Origin: VRUE01 sp963701265
GTDB lineage: Bacteria; Actinomycetota; Thermoleophilia; Solirubrobacterales; 70-9
Length of the DNA: 64,000 nucleotides
Reading direction: 5' to 3'
Assembly: GCA_963701265.1 (NCBI GenBank)
Contig: OY969581.1
Location: 2,480,001-2,544,000, forward strand
Part shown: positions 15,279-24,211 of the stretch, piece by piece
Position numbering within the stretch: the first letter of the stretch is position 1
How the letters are laid out: every line of letters starts with the position of its first letter
The notes under the pieces: model-generated
Databases searched by the model: none
What the model was told of the DNA's origin: nothing
What the model saw: only the letters and a program-made list of their open reading frames with translations
Position numbers and translations under genes: made by a program

Positions 15279-17428
15279 TGTTCGACGCCCTCGCCCGTTT
15301 CGCCGACGGCAAAGCCCGCCGGATCGGCATCTTCGCGATCCTCTTCTTCGTCCTCGCCGGCGTGATCGGCGGCGGGGTCGCCAACCGCCTCGACCCCTAC
15401 GGCGCCGACGACCCCGGAACCGAGACGGTCGAATCGCGCGAACGGCTGCACGACGCCGGGCTGAGCATCCCGGCGGTGCTCGTCGTGGTCAAGGACGCAC
15501 CAGTCGCCGCGCCGGCAACGCGGGCCCGGGTCGAGGCGCTCGAGCGCAGCGTGCGCAGCCGCCCCGAGGTCAAGTCAGTGACCGGCTATTACGACACTCG
15601 CTCCCCCGTCTTCGTCTCCCGCGACGGCCGCTCAACCTACTTTGCCGTCTCACTGAAAACTTTCGACGACAAGGAGTGGCAGGAAGCGGGTGCCGACATC
15701 GCCGAGCAGCTCTCCGGCAAGCCCGGCGTCGTGGTCGGCGGTGCAGCGGTCGCCCAGGAGCAGGTCAACAAGCAGGTCGAGCAGGACCTGCGCACGGCGG
15801 AGATGCTCGCCTTCCCGCTGCTCTTCCTGCTCTCCTTCCTCTTCTTCCGCAGTCTCGTCGCCTCGCTGCTGCCGCTGATGATCGGCGGCCTGGCGATCGT
15901 CGGCACCTTCCTGATCCTGCGGATCGCCAGCGAGGTCGGCTCGATCTCGATCTTCGCCCTCAACCTGACCACCGCACTGGGACTGGGGCTGGCGATCGAC
16001 TACAGCCTCTTCGTCGTCTCCAGATACAGAGAGGAGATCGCCAAGGACGGGCCGGGATTGGCGGCGATGCGGCGCGTGCTGGCGACGGCCGGGCGCACGG
16101 TCTTCTTCTCCTCGCTGACGGTCAGCGCGGCGCTCGCCTCGCTGCTCGTCTTCCCGCAGCGCTTCCTCTACTCAATGGGACTAGGCGGGGCGCTGGTGGC
16201 GCTGTTCGCAGCGCTGATCTCGCTCACCGTGCTGCCCGCTGTGCTGACCCTGCTCGGCACCCGGGTCAACTCGCTCTCGCCGCGCTTCCTGCAGCGTCGC
16301 GCCGAGGCCGACGCGCGGCCTGACGAGCACGGCTTCTGGTACCGGCTCTCGCGCTTCGTCATGCGCCGGCCGGCGCCCGTGGCCACGGTAAGCGCCCTCT
16401 TGCTGATCGCGATGGGGCTCCCCTTCTTCAACATCAAGTTCAACACCGTCGACCCCAAGGTGCTGCCCGAGTCGGCAAGCGCCCGGCAGGCCTACGACAC
16501 GGTCAGCTCCGAGTTCCCGCCCTACCGGGAAACGCCGATCTGGATCGACGTCGAAGGCGGCGGGCCGGCGGCGGCGGCGCGCGTCGCGGCAGAAGTACGC
16601 AAGGTGCCCGGGGTCGCCGAAGTCAACCCGCCGCAACGGTTGAACGGCGACGTGACCGCACTGCAGGTCGTCTCCAGCCACCCCTTCGTCTCCGAGGCCA
16701 GCCAGACGACCGTGAAGCGGATCCGCGAGCTGCAGCCGCCACCCGGGACGACGACGCTGGTCGGCGGCGCCACGGCCGACTTCGTCGACCTGCAGACCAG
16801 CCTCGTCCGCCACCTGCCGATCGTGCTGGCGATCATCATCGTCGCCACCCTGGTCATCCTCTTCCTGATGACCGGCTCGGTGATCCTGCCAATCAAGTCG
16901 CTGCTGATGAACTTCCTCAATCTCAGCGCCGTCTTCGGCCTGCTGGTGCTGATCTTCCAGGACGGTCGCCTCGAGGGCTTCCTCGACTACAGCAGCCCGG
17001 GCGCGATCGAGCAGACGATGCCGATCCTGCTCTTCGCCGTGGCCTTCGGGCTCTCGACCGACTACGCCGTCTTCCTGCTCTCGAGGATCAAGGAGGCGCG
17101 CGACAACGGCGCCTCGGACTCCGAGAGCGTGGCGATCGGGCTCGAGCGGACCGGCCGCATCGTCACCGCAGCGGCCCTGCTCTTCGCCGTCGCGATGGGC
17201 GCCTTCGCCACCTCCCAGATCATCTTCATCAAGGAGAACGGCGTCGGCACCGCCCTCGCCGTGCTGATCGACGCCAGCATCATCCGCGCCCTGCTCGTCC
17301 CCTCGCTGATGGAGCTGCTCGGCAAGTGGAACTGGTGGGCGCCGCGGCCGCTGAAGCGCATCTACGAACGGTTCGGGATCAGCGAGGGTGGCGCGGGCCT
17401 GCCCGAGCCCGAGCCGAAGCGGGCCTAG
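15275..17428 (+). CDS. MMPL/RND-family transporter
   Basis: 717 aa with 12 predicted helices in the 1+5+1+5 RND arrangement and two extracellular loops (~35-180 and ~410-520). The proton-relay Asp-Tyr pairs occur in LAIDYSLFVVSRYREE and LSTDYAVFLLSRIKEA, as in MmpL3. Substrate is probably a lipid or hydrophobic drug. Start ATGATG with AAAGGAG-like RBS 4-9 nt upstream. It is controlled by the preceding PadR and followed 1 nt later by a thioesterase-fold gene. Confidence 0.9.
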   Translation: MMFDALARFADGKARRIGIFAILFFVLAGVIGGGVANRLDPYGADDPGTETVESRERLHDAGLSIPAVLVVVKDAPVAAPATRARVEALERSVRSRPEVKSVTGYYDTRSPVFVSRDGRSTYFAVSLKTFDDKEWQEAGADIAEQLSGKPGVVVGGAAVAQEQVNKQVEQDLRTAEMLAFPLLFLLSFLFFRSLVASLLPLMIGGLAIVGTFLILRIASEVGSISIFALNLTTALGLGLAIDYSLFVVSRYREEIAKDGPGLAAMRRVLATAGRTVFFSSLTVSAALASLLVFPQRFLYSMGLGGALVALFAALISLTVLPAVLTLLGTRVNSLSPRFLQRRAEADARPDEHGFWYRLSRFVMRRPAPVATVSALLLIAMGLPFFNIKFNTVDPKVLPESASARQAYDTVSSEFPPYRETPIWIDVEGGGPAAAARVAAEVRKVPGVAEVNPPQRLNGDVTALQVVSSHPFVSEASQTTVKRIRELQPPPGTTTLVGGATADFVDLQTSLVRHLPIVLAIIIVATLVILFLMTGSVILPIKSLLMNFLNLSAVFGLLVLIFQDGRLEGFLDYSSPGAIEQTMPILLFAVAFGLSTDYAVFLLSRIKEARDNGASDSESVAIGLERTGRIVTAAALLFAVAMGAFATSQIIFIKENGVGTALAVLIDASIIRALLVPSLMELLGKWNWWAPRPLKRIYERFGISEGGAGLPEPEPKRA

Positions 17429-17429
17429 C

Positions 17430-18287
17430 GTGGCGTCTGCTGGGATCGGCAAGGATGCGCCGACCGCGGTGCACCCTTTCGACCTCGACACTGACGTGAC
17501 GGATCTCGGCGATGGTCGTTTCGGCGCCGAGATGAGCGAGCGCTGGTGGGTCGAGAAGGGGCCGAACGGGGGCTACGTGGCGGCGGTGATCCTGCGGGCG
17601 ATCCAGCGTGCGGCCGCGATCGAACGGGCACCGCGCTCGCTCACGGTCCAGTTCCCCCGTGCGCCCGCCGCCGGCCCGGTCGAGATCGCGGTCAAGGTCG
17701 AGCGCGAAGGCGGCACGGTGACCTTCCTCTCGGCGCGCATGGAGCAGGGCGGTGAGCTGCAGGCGACGGCGCTGGCGGTGCTGGCCGACGACCTCGACGC
17801 GACCGGCTTCGCCGAGCTGAGCATGCCGGCGGTCGAGATTCCGGAGGAGCTCTACTCACCCGACCCCGAGCAGGTCCCGGGCATGCCGAGGATGATGCAG
17901 AACTACAGCCTGCGCCCGGCCTTGGGCGGGACCGCCTTCTCCGGCGGGCCGCCGCACAGCGGCGTCTGGATGCGCAGCCGCGAGCCCCGCCTGCTCGACG
18001 CACCGCTGGCCGCGGCGATCCTCGACGCCTGGTTCCCCGCCCCCTTCATCGGGCTCGAGCGAGCGGTGCCGGCGCCGACGATCGACTACACGGTTCACTT
18101 CCGCACTCCACTCCCCGAGCCAGGCGCCTCGGCCGAGGCGCCTTACCTCGCCGTCTTTCGCTCCGGCCTTGCCCGCCACGGCTTCTTCGAGGAAGACGGC
18201 GAGCTCTGGAGCCGCGACGGCAACCTGCTGGCCCACTCGCGCCAGCTGGCGCTGCTGCTCACCCCGCCCGGCGCCGAAAAAGCGTAG
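17430..18287 (+). CDS. Acyl-CoA thioesterase-like (double hotdog) protein
   Basis: 285 aa resembling the thioesterase-like superfamily (TesB/4HBT_3 double hotdog): RWWVEKGPNGGYVAAVILRA in the first hotdog and GVWMRSREPRLLDAPLAAAILDAWFP with DYTVHF in the second. I chose the GTG at 17430, immediately after the transporter stop, as the alternative upstream start would overlap it by 41 nt. Co-transcription with an MMPL pump suggests it trims or hydrolyses an acyl thioester linked to the exported lipid. Confidence 0.75.
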   Translation: MASAGIGKDAPTAVHPFDLDTDVTDLGDGRFGAEMSERWWVEKGPNGGYVAAVILRAIQRAAAIERAPRSLTVQFPRAPAAGPVEIAVKVEREGGTVTFLSARMEQGGELQATALAVLADDLDATGFAELSMPAVEIPEELYSPDPEQVPGMPRMMQNYSLRPALGGTAFSGGPPHSGVWMRSREPRLLDAPLAAAILDAWFPAPFIGLERAVPAPTIDYTVHFRTPLPEPGASAEAPYLAVFRSGLARHGFFEEDGELWSRDGNLLAHSRQLALLLTPPGAEKA

Positions 18288-18295
18288 GGCTGCGA

Positions 18296-19135
18296 CTAAG
18301 CGAAGGCTTGTGCGGCGCGGCGGCGGAGGTCCGCGTTGAGCATCCCCGTCACTTCACTGGGGCTGTCACCGGCGGAGGGGATCGCGTCGCCGATCAGGCC
18401 GCTGGCGCGGAAGCCGAAGAGCGGTGCGTCGACGCCGAGGTCGCGGATCTGGCGGACCAGCTTGACCGCGTCGGCGGTGTCGGCGCGGGGGCCACAGAGG
18501 ACGATCGCGGTTGCGTCAAGAGCGCGCAGGGCGCGCTCGAGGCGCTCGTCGCCAAGCTCGTTGGAAAGCATTAGAACGCGGAAGCCGGCGCGTCGCAGGG
18601 TGAGGTCGAGCGCCTGGCTGTGCACGGCCTCGGCGTCGGAGCCGCGGCTGGAGTCGAGCAGCAGGATGCCGGCCGGGCGGGAAGCGGCGGAGGCGAGACG
18701 GCGGGCGCCGTGCAGCCAGCCGGTCGCCCAGCGTGAGGCGAATTCGAGCTCGGCCTCGCGGTCGGGGTCGACGGCGAGGCGGTCTATCGCGGGGAGCAAG
18801 AGCTCCTCGACCGTACGCTCCAGGGGCCGCAGCGCCAGGCTCTCCTCGACCACGCGGTCAGCGGCGTCCTCATCAAAGCTCTGCAACGCCGCCAGCAGCC
18901 CGTCGTCACTCGCCGGCGCGGCCTGACGCTGGCGCGTCAGCTCGATCGCCGAGGAGATGTTGCCGGTCTGGGCCAGTGCATCGCGCAGGGTCTGCAGCTC
19001 GACCAGCTCGTAGTTGCGGTGGTTGCCCACCGTGCGCTTCGGCGTCGGGAAGCCGTAGCGGCGCTCCCAGCTGCGCAGGGTGTTGGGGCTTACGCCGAGA
19101 ACTTCGGCAGCGGCGTTTGTTCGTATTCCAGGCAT
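18296..19135 (-). CDS. MerR-type regulator with degenerate B12-binding-like domain
   Basis: 279 aa. Residues 1-70 are a MerR winged helix (EVLGVSPNTLRSWERRYGFPTPKRTVGNHRNY). Residues 80-165 are a helical domain like the cobalamin-capping domain of CarH/LitR, and 165-279 is a Rossmann-like B12-binding fold. The DxHxxG motif that supplies the lower cobalt ligand is missing: the equivalent position reads LDSSRGSD. So it is probably not a B12 photoreceptor, but it may use the fold for another signal. ATG at 19135 is chosen because the HTH begins there. Confidence 0.8.
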   Translation of the reverse strand: MPGIRTNAAAEVLGVSPNTLRSWERRYGFPTPKRTVGNHRNYELVELQTLRDALAQTGNISSAIELTRQRQAAPASDDGLLAALQSFDEDAADRVVEESLALRPLERTVEELLLPAIDRLAVDPDREAELEFASRWATGWLHGARRLASAASRPAGILLLDSSRGSDAEAVHSQALDLTLRRAGFRVLMLSNELGDERLERALRALDATAIVLCGPRADTADAVKLVRQIRDLGVDAPLFGFRASGLIGDAIPSAGDSPSEVTGMLNADLRRRAAQAFA

Positions 19136-19207
19136 TAGGTGGTCCCGAGGACTATTCCCCCGGTATCGGCATCCTCCCACCGAAAATCCAGGTTTACGCA
19201 AGTTATG

Positions 19208-19228
19208 GACAGATTTGCGAAATCTGTC
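19208..19228. promoter_or_regulatory. Perfect 9-3-9 palindrome upstream of the MerR gene
   Basis: GACAGATTT-GCG-AAATCTGTC lies in the 91-bp gap between the GGDEF-like and MerR-like genes and overlaps the former's stop codon by 2 nt. It may be an autoregulatory operator; a terminator role is less likely, as no T-run follows. Confidence 0.5.
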
Positions 19229-19889
19229 AGCGATCTTGCAAGGCGCCGACGCCGACCGGCTGGCCCAGTGCACGGGCTCTCCACATCGCCTCGTCGGCCT
19301 TGCGCAGCAGCTCATCGGCGTCACTGCCGTGCTCCGGGCAGGCGACGACACCGGCCGAGATCGTGATTTGCAGCCCGCCGGCAGCCTCGAGCTCGTCGAG
19401 CAGACGCAGCAGGCGCTCGGTCATCTGCACACCCTCGACCGTTGACTGGTTGGGCGCCAGCACGCAGAGCGCGTCCTCCTCGAGCAGGAAGGTCTCGTCG
19501 ACGATGCGCACCGCGTCCCGCAGCGCTGCGCCGACGACGGTCAGCATCGTCTCCTTGGCGTCGTCGTTGCCGTCGCCGCGAGCCCCCGGGCCGTCGACGT
19601 CGAAGACGACGAGGCCGAAGGGATGGCCGTGGCGCTTGTTGGTCTCGATCAGCTGGTCGAGGCGGCGGCGCATGTGGCCGGGCTGGAAGAGGCTCGTGTG
19701 CGCCTCGGCCGGCGGCCGGGGCGTGGGTGTGACCGGCTGAGCCTCACGCACCGCCGCCACTGCCGTCGCGGTGACCGAGCCGAACTCCTCGGCCAGTTTC
19801 TGCGCCGCTTCCACAAAGGCCTCGCGGGCAACCTGCCCGATCGGTGAACCTCCGCTTCCCGCGCCTCTTGTTGGAGCTTGCGTCGCCAC
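19227..19889 (-). CDS. Degenerate GGDEF-domain protein
   Basis: 220 aa. After an Ala-rich helical N-terminus, residues 70-215 follow the diguanylate cyclase fold (DQLIETNKRHGHPFGLVVFDVDG, LRDAVRIVDETFLLEED, ITISAGVVACPEHGSDADELLRKADEAMWRAR). The GGDEF signature itself is replaced by VDETF and the RxxD inhibitory site is absent, so it is probably catalytically inactive, perhaps a nucleotide sensor. It precedes the MerR-like gene on the same strand, and the two may act together. Confidence 0.75.
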   Translation of the reverse strand: MATQAPTRGAGSGGSPIGQVAREAFVEAAQKLAEEFGSVTATAVAAVREAQPVTPTPRPPAEAHTSLFQPGHMRRRLDQLIETNKRHGHPFGLVVFDVDGPGARGDGNDDAKETMLTVVGAALRDAVRIVDETFLLEEDALCVLAPNQSTVEGVQMTERLLRLLDELEAAGGLQITISAGVVACPEHGSDADELLRKADEAMWRARALGQPVGVGALQDR

Positions 19890-19967
19890 TCGAAGACCTT
19901 CTCGAAAGCAACGGACGCCAGGACCGCGAATGCGCGCAATTTGCGGCCTGACACTTGTCTAGACAGT

Positions 19968-20011
19968 TCGTCCGGCGCCGCAACGTTTTGTCACGGCGTC
20001 GCTGGACGAAA
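19968..20011 (-). terminator. Imperfect hairpin after recR
   Basis: TTCGTCC-GGCGCCG pairs with CGGCGTCGCTGGACGAA, with a small bulge, 12 nt beyond the recR stop. It is a plausible terminator for dnaX-ybaB-recR, without a T-run. Confidence 0.35.
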
Positions 20012-20022
20012 GTTGGCGCTCC

Positions 20023-20625
20023 TCAGTCGAGACTGCGGCGGCCGGCGAAGGCCTTGCCCAGCGTCACCTCGTCGGCGTGCTCGAGGTCGGCGCCGACCGG
20101 CAGGCCGCTGGCCAGGCGGGTGACCGAGACCTGATCACGCAGGCGCTCGGCGATGTGCAGCGCGGTCGCCTCGCCGGTGGTGGTCGGGTTGGTGGCGAGG
20201 ACGACCTCCTGTACCCCACCGGCCCCGACCCGGCGCAGCAGCTCGGCGATCTTCAGGTCCTCGGCGTCGACCCCGTCGATCGGCGAGAGGGCACCGCCGA
20301 GCACGTGGTAGAGGCCGCGGTACTCGTGGGTGCGCTCGATCGGGATCACGTCGGCCGGCTCCTCGACCACACAGATCGTCGTGCGGTCGCGGTTGGGGTC
20401 GGCGCAGATCCGGCAGCGCGGACCCTCGGCGAGGTTGAAGCACTCCTCGCAGAGCCCGACCTTCTCCTTCACCTCAGTGATTGCGGCCGAGAGCGCCGCG
20501 GCCTCTTCGTCGGGGGAGCGCAGGATGTGGAAGGCGAGGCGCTGCGCCGTGCGCTGGCCGATGCCGGGCAGGCGCGAGAGCTCAGCGACGAGGCGCGCCA
20601 GCGGCGCCGGACCCTCGGTGCTCAC
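20023..20625 (-). CDS. recR: Recombination mediator RecR
   Basis: 200 aa, normal length. Helix-hairpin-helix LPGIGQRTAQRLAFHI at the N-terminus, a four-cysteine zinc finger (CEECFNLAEGPRCRIC), then a Toprim domain (CVVEEPADVIPIE...). With RecF/O it loads RecA at gaps. GTG start overlaps the ybaB stop by 4 nt; last gene of dnaX-ybaB-recR. Confidence 0.95.
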   Translation of the reverse strand: MSTEGPAPLARLVAELSRLPGIGQRTAQRLAFHILRSPDEEAAALSAAITEVKEKVGLCEECFNLAEGPRCRICADPNRDRTTICVVEEPADVIPIERTHEYRGLYHVLGGALSPIDGVDAEDLKIAELLRRVGAGGVQEVVLATNPTTTGEATALHIAERLRDQVSVTRLASGLPVGADLEHADEVTLGKAFAGRRSLD

Positions 20626-20957
20626 ATTCCTGGCAGGCCACCGAGGCCGCCGGTGATCCCGCCCATTTTCGACTCGGCCAGCTGCTGGGCGGCGCGCAGG
20701 CCCTCGTTGACCGCGGCCTGGACCATCTCGGCGAGCATCTCGGCGTCCTCGGGGTCGATCGCCTCAGGGTCGATGACGATCTCGCGCAGGGTCAGGTCAC
20801 CGCCCATCTTCACCTTGACCATGCCACCGCCGGCGCTGGCCTCGACCACCTCGTCCTTGAGCGACTCCTGCGCCTGCAGCATCTCGTCCTGCATCTTCTG
20901 CGCCTGTTTCATCAGCGCATTGACGTCGAAGCCACCACCGGGTCCACCCCTAGCCAT
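20622..20957 (-). CDS. ybaB: YbaB/EbfC nucleoid-associated protein
   Basis: 111 aa. After a Gly-rich start, the core has QAQKMQDEMLQAQESLKDEVVEASAGGGMVKV and ID-PEAIDPEDAEMLAEMVQAAVNEGL, characteristic of the dimeric DNA-binding YbaB fold. It starts on the ATG that overlaps the dnaX stop by 1 nt, in the conserved dnaX-ybaB-recR order. Confidence 0.93.
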   Translation of the reverse strand: MARGGPGGGFDVNALMKQAQKMQDEMLQAQESLKDEVVEASAGGGMVKVKMGGDLTLREIVIDPEAIDPEDAEMLAEMVQAAVNEGLRAAQQLAESKMGGITGGLGGLPGM

Positions 20958-22741
20958 CAGCCAACCTCCTCAGCGTCGAACTCGCTCTTCAGCTTCTCCA
21001 CCAACGCATCGTGATCGATCTCGTCGGCGGAAGCTTTTGCCTCCTCCGCCGGCGCGGCGGGCTCATCCTCGAGCAGCACATAGGTGGGCCGCAGCCTCTC
21101 CCCCAGCACGTCCTCGATCACGTCGGCCATCAACTCCCGCTTCTCCGGCGTCTCCGCCTTGCGCTTGTTGAACGTGAGCTCGGCGGGGAAGCCGACCCGC
21201 AGACCCTCCTCGGCATCGAGACTGACCGGGCGGGCACCATCAAAGGTTGCGGCAAGCGCCGGGCTGGTCTCACGCAGCTTGTCCAGGACCGAGGGCCAGG
21301 TGTTGACGACTTCCTCGAAGGCAACCCGGCCCGCGGGTCCTGTCACCGGGGTGGGGGTGTCCTCGGGAGACGGCTCAGACGCGGGCGCCGAAGCTTCGTC
21401 GGATGGCTCGGGCTCATCGGCTGGGGCAGCCTCTGCCGACGCCTCGGGCTCAATCTCGTTGGATGCAGGCGCCTCTGCCGCGGGTGGCGCCGTAGGGGGG
21501 CCCGCCGCCGAGGAAGCTTTAGCTACCGGAGGCGGTGGGGGGTCCCCTGCGGCGACAGGACCCGCGGCCCGAGGCGCCTTCGTCCCTCCTTGCTCGAGCC
21601 TCTCTATACGCCTGAGAAGTCCCTCAGTTGAGGGATCAAGATCTGGTCGGGCGGCCTTCAGCAAGGCGATCTCGACGGCCATGCGCGCGTCGTCGCCCTC
21701 GCGCACTGCGGTGAGCGCGTTGGCCAGCTCGTCGATCGTGCGGACGAGCGTTGCCGCGCCGATTGCGTTGGCCTGCGCCGTCAGTCGCTCAGCGTCGGTG
21801 GCGGTCACCACAAAAGTGTTCGGCACCTCGCCAACGGTCTGGGTCACCAGCAGGTGGCGCAGGTGCGCCAGCAGGTCGCGGGCGAACTGGGCGGGGTCGC
21901 GGCCGGAGCGGGCCATCTTCTCGACCCCGAGCAGGACTCCCTTGGGGTCCTCGGCGATCACCGCGTCGACCGCGTCGAAGAGCAGCTCGGCGTCGGCGGC
22001 CCCAAGCAGCTCGAGCACGTCTTCGAGCTTGACCTGGTTGCCGCCGAAGGCGACCAGCTGGTCGAGGGTGCCGAGCGCGTCGCGGAAGCTGCCCGATGCG
22101 GAGCGGGCGATCATCGCCGCGGCGGCGTCCTCGGTCTCGATCCCCTCGGCCGCGGCGACCCGGTTCAGCACCTCGGAGATCTGCTCCAGCGAGGGGCGCT
22201 GGAAGTCGAAGCGCTGGCAGCGGTCGGCGATCGTCGGCATTACCTTGTGCGCCTCGGTGGTGGCGAGGACGAAGACGGTGTTGGGCGGCGGCTCCTCGAG
22301 CGTCTTGAGGAAGGCGTTCCAGGCCTCCTTGGTCAGCATGTGCGCCTCGTCGAGGATGTAGACCTTCCAGCGGCCGCCGGTGGGGGCGTAGGCGACCCGC
22401 TCGCGCAGGTCGCGGACGTCGTCGACCGAGCGGTTGGAGGCGGCGTCCATCTCGATCACGTCGATCGAGGAGCCCGAGGCGATCGTCAGACACGATTCGC
22501 ACTCGCCGCAGGGGGTGACGGTCGGCCCACCGCGCTCGCAGTTGAGCGAGCGGGCGAGGATCTTCGCCATCGAGGTCTTGCCGGTCCCGCGCGAGCCGAC
22601 AAAGAGGTAGGCGTGGTGGACCTTGCCCTGCTCGACCGCGTTGCGCAGCGTGCGCACGACGTGCTGCTGGCCGACCACCTCGTCAAACGAACCGGGGCGG
22701 TGGCGGCGGTAAAGGGAGATCGAGTCGCTGGACGGCGGCAC
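20957..22741 (-). CDS. dnaX: DNA polymerase III subunit gamma/tau
   Basis: Clamp-loader ATPase, 594 aa from the GTG at 22741. Walker A GSRGTGKTS near residue 50, zinc ligands in NCERG...CGECESC, Walker B DEAHMLT, sensor SNRSVDDVRDL; then a Pro/Ala-rich linker (~390-470) and a C-terminal tau-like domain. No A-rich slippery site for gamma production is visible. TACACT lies 7 nt before the GTG, making a leaderless mRNA likely; an upstream start would overlap the divergent promoter. Confidence 0.95.
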   Translation of the reverse strand: MPPSSDSISLYRRHRPGSFDEVVGQQHVVRTLRNAVEQGKVHHAYLFVGSRGTGKTSMAKILARSLNCERGGPTVTPCGECESCLTIASGSSIDVIEMDAASNRSVDDVRDLRERVAYAPTGGRWKVYILDEAHMLTKEAWNAFLKTLEEPPPNTVFVLATTEAHKVMPTIADRCQRFDFQRPSLEQISEVLNRVAAAEGIETEDAAAAMIARSASGSFRDALGTLDQLVAFGGNQVKLEDVLELLGAADAELLFDAVDAVIAEDPKGVLLGVEKMARSGRDPAQFARDLLAHLRHLLVTQTVGEVPNTFVVTATDAERLTAQANAIGAATLVRTIDELANALTAVREGDDARMAVEIALLKAARPDLDPSTEGLLRRIERLEQGGTKAPRAAGPVAAGDPPPPPVAKASSAAGPPTAPPAAEAPASNEIEPEASAEAAPADEPEPSDEASAPASEPSPEDTPTPVTGPAGRVAFEEVVNTWPSVLDKLRETSPALAATFDGARPVSLDAEEGLRVGFPAELTFNKRKAETPEKRELMADVIEDVLGERLRPTYVLLEDEPAAPAEEAKASADEIDHDALVEKLKSEFDAEEVG

Positions 22742-22748
22742 TGCGGCC

Positions 22749-22754
22749 AGTGTA
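22749..22754 (-). promoter_or_regulatory. -10 box (TACACT) of dnaX
   Basis: TACACT ends 7 nt before the dnaX GTG. It lies back to back with the promoter of the plus-strand gene. Confidence 0.5.
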
Positions 22755-22762
22755 TCTGCGCC

Positions 22763-22768
22763 TATACC
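22763..22768 (+). promoter_or_regulatory. -10 box (TATACC) of the GT-C-like gene
   Basis: TATACC ends 8 nt before the GTG at 22777 and supports that start over a GTG at 22750. Confidence 0.5.
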
Positions 22769-22776
22769 TTGCCCCG

Positions 22777-24192
22777 GTGCTCCGCAAGTGGCTCTCACCG
22801 GTCGCCTGGGTCACCGGGGTCTGCGCCGCCCTGCTGATCCTCTTCCCGACCGGCTTCCCCAACTACGACACGATCTACGCGCTCGTCTGGGGGCGCGAAC
22901 TGGCGCACGGGGTGAGCCCCGACTACGGCGCCGCCCTGCCCCCCACGCCCCACCCGCTCTCCGACCTGCTGGGGATGGTGACTGCCCCGCTCGGCGACGG
23001 CGCGATCACGGTGACGATGATCGTCGCCTACCTCTCGCTTGGCTTGGTCGGCTACCTCGTCTACCGCCTCGGCTCGCTCTGGTTCGACCGCCCGATCGGC
23101 GCCGTCGCCGCCGCGATCGTCCTCACCCGCGCCCCCTTCCTCTCCAACGACCTGCGCGCCTACGTCGACATCCCCTACATAGCCCTCGTTCTCGGCGCCC
23201 TCCTTATAGAGACCAAGCGCCCCCGGACCGGCTGGCCGGTTCTGACCTTGCTGGCTCTCGCGGGCCTGCTCCGTCCCGAGGCTTGGCTGTTCGCGGGGGT
23301 CTACTGGCTTTACCTCGTTTGGAGCGGTGAGCGGTCGCGCATGGATCTCGTCTGGCTCGCGGCGCTGGCGGTCGCGGGGCCGCTGCTCTGGGTCCTCTTC
23401 GACGCGATCACCGCCGGCGACGCGCTGTACTCACTGACCGGCACCCAGGAAACGGTCGAGACGCTGAAGCGCCACACCGGCCCAGTCGACCTCGTCCTCT
23501 GGGGTCCGCGCGCGCTCGGTGAAGTGCTGCAGTGGCCGGGCATGGTGGGTGCGGCCGGCGGCATCGTGCTCGCCATTGCCTTTCTGCGCCAGCGCGCGAT
23601 GCTCGGCTTCGTCGCCACCGTCCTCGCCCTCGGCGCTTTCGCCCTGCTCGGGGCAGCCGGCCTCGCGATCATCGCCCGCTACACGATGCTCGGCGCGGCG
23701 ATCCTGGCGATCTTCGTCGCCGTCGGCCTGCTCGGCTGGCGCCTGCTGGAGAGCGACCATCCTTGGCGCAAGCGCTGGCAGGTCTTCGCCGGCGCGGTGG
23801 CGCTGATGTTCGTGCTCTGGCTGCCAAACCAGTGGGACCTGGACTCAACCGTGCACGAGGACCTCAGCGATCAGGGCACAATCGAGCGCGACCTCAGCGA
23901 CCTCGCCGACACCGGTGCCTTCGCCAAGCCGCTCTGCGGCCCGATCGCCGTGCCCAACCACCGCGCGATCCCGCGGCTCGCCTTCAACCTCGACGTCAAG
24001 CCGACCGCGATCGTCAGCGCCAGCGAGGACGGTGTGCCGCGGCGCGGCTACTTCCTCAAGCCCGCCAGCCCCTTCGTCATCCACAACTTCATCCTCGACC
24101 CCAACGACCCAACCCGCTTCTCGCTGACCGTGCCGGAGGGCTTCCAGCGGGTCGCGGCCAACGATTCCTGGGTCCTCTTCCGGCGCTGCTGA
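22777..24192 (+). CDS. Polytopic membrane protein, GT-C glycosyltransferase-like
   Basis: 471 aa with about ten hydrophobic segments in the first 370 residues and a soluble C-terminal domain. The loop after the first helix (GFPNYDTIYALVWGRELAHG) carries an acidic residue where GT-C mannosyltransferases of the PMT/ArnT type have their catalytic Asp, and LTRAPFLSNDLRAYVDIPYIAL resembles the second conserved loop. Donor and acceptor cannot be told. Divergent from dnaX. Confidence 0.65.
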   Translation: MLRKWLSPVAWVTGVCAALLILFPTGFPNYDTIYALVWGRELAHGVSPDYGAALPPTPHPLSDLLGMVTAPLGDGAITVTMIVAYLSLGLVGYLVYRLGSLWFDRPIGAVAAAIVLTRAPFLSNDLRAYVDIPYIALVLGALLIETKRPRTGWPVLTLLALAGLLRPEAWLFAGVYWLYLVWSGERSRMDLVWLAALAVAGPLLWVLFDAITAGDALYSLTGTQETVETLKRHTGPVDLVLWGPRALGEVLQWPGMVGAAGGIVLAIAFLRQRAMLGFVATVLALGAFALLGAAGLAIIARYTMLGAAILAIFVAVGLLGWRLLESDHPWRKRWQVFAGAVALMFVLWLPNQWDLDSTVHEDLSDQGTIERDLSDLADTGAFAKPLCGPIAVPNHRAIPRLAFNLDVKPTAIVSASEDGVPRRGYFLKPASPFVIHNFILDPNDPTRFSLTVPEGFQRVAANDSWVLFRRC

Positions 24193-24198
24193 GCGGGG

Positions 24199-24204
24199 TA
24201 GGCT
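24199..24204 (+). promoter_or_regulatory. -10 box (TAGGCT)
   Basis: TAGGCT ends 7 nt before the GTG at 24212, again without a ribosome binding site. Confidence 0.4.
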
Positions 24205-24211
24205 GACGCCG

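Noticed and set aside
20957..22741. Programmed frameshift in dnaX
   Set aside because: No A6G-type slippery run was seen; the gene reads through to a full tau-like end.
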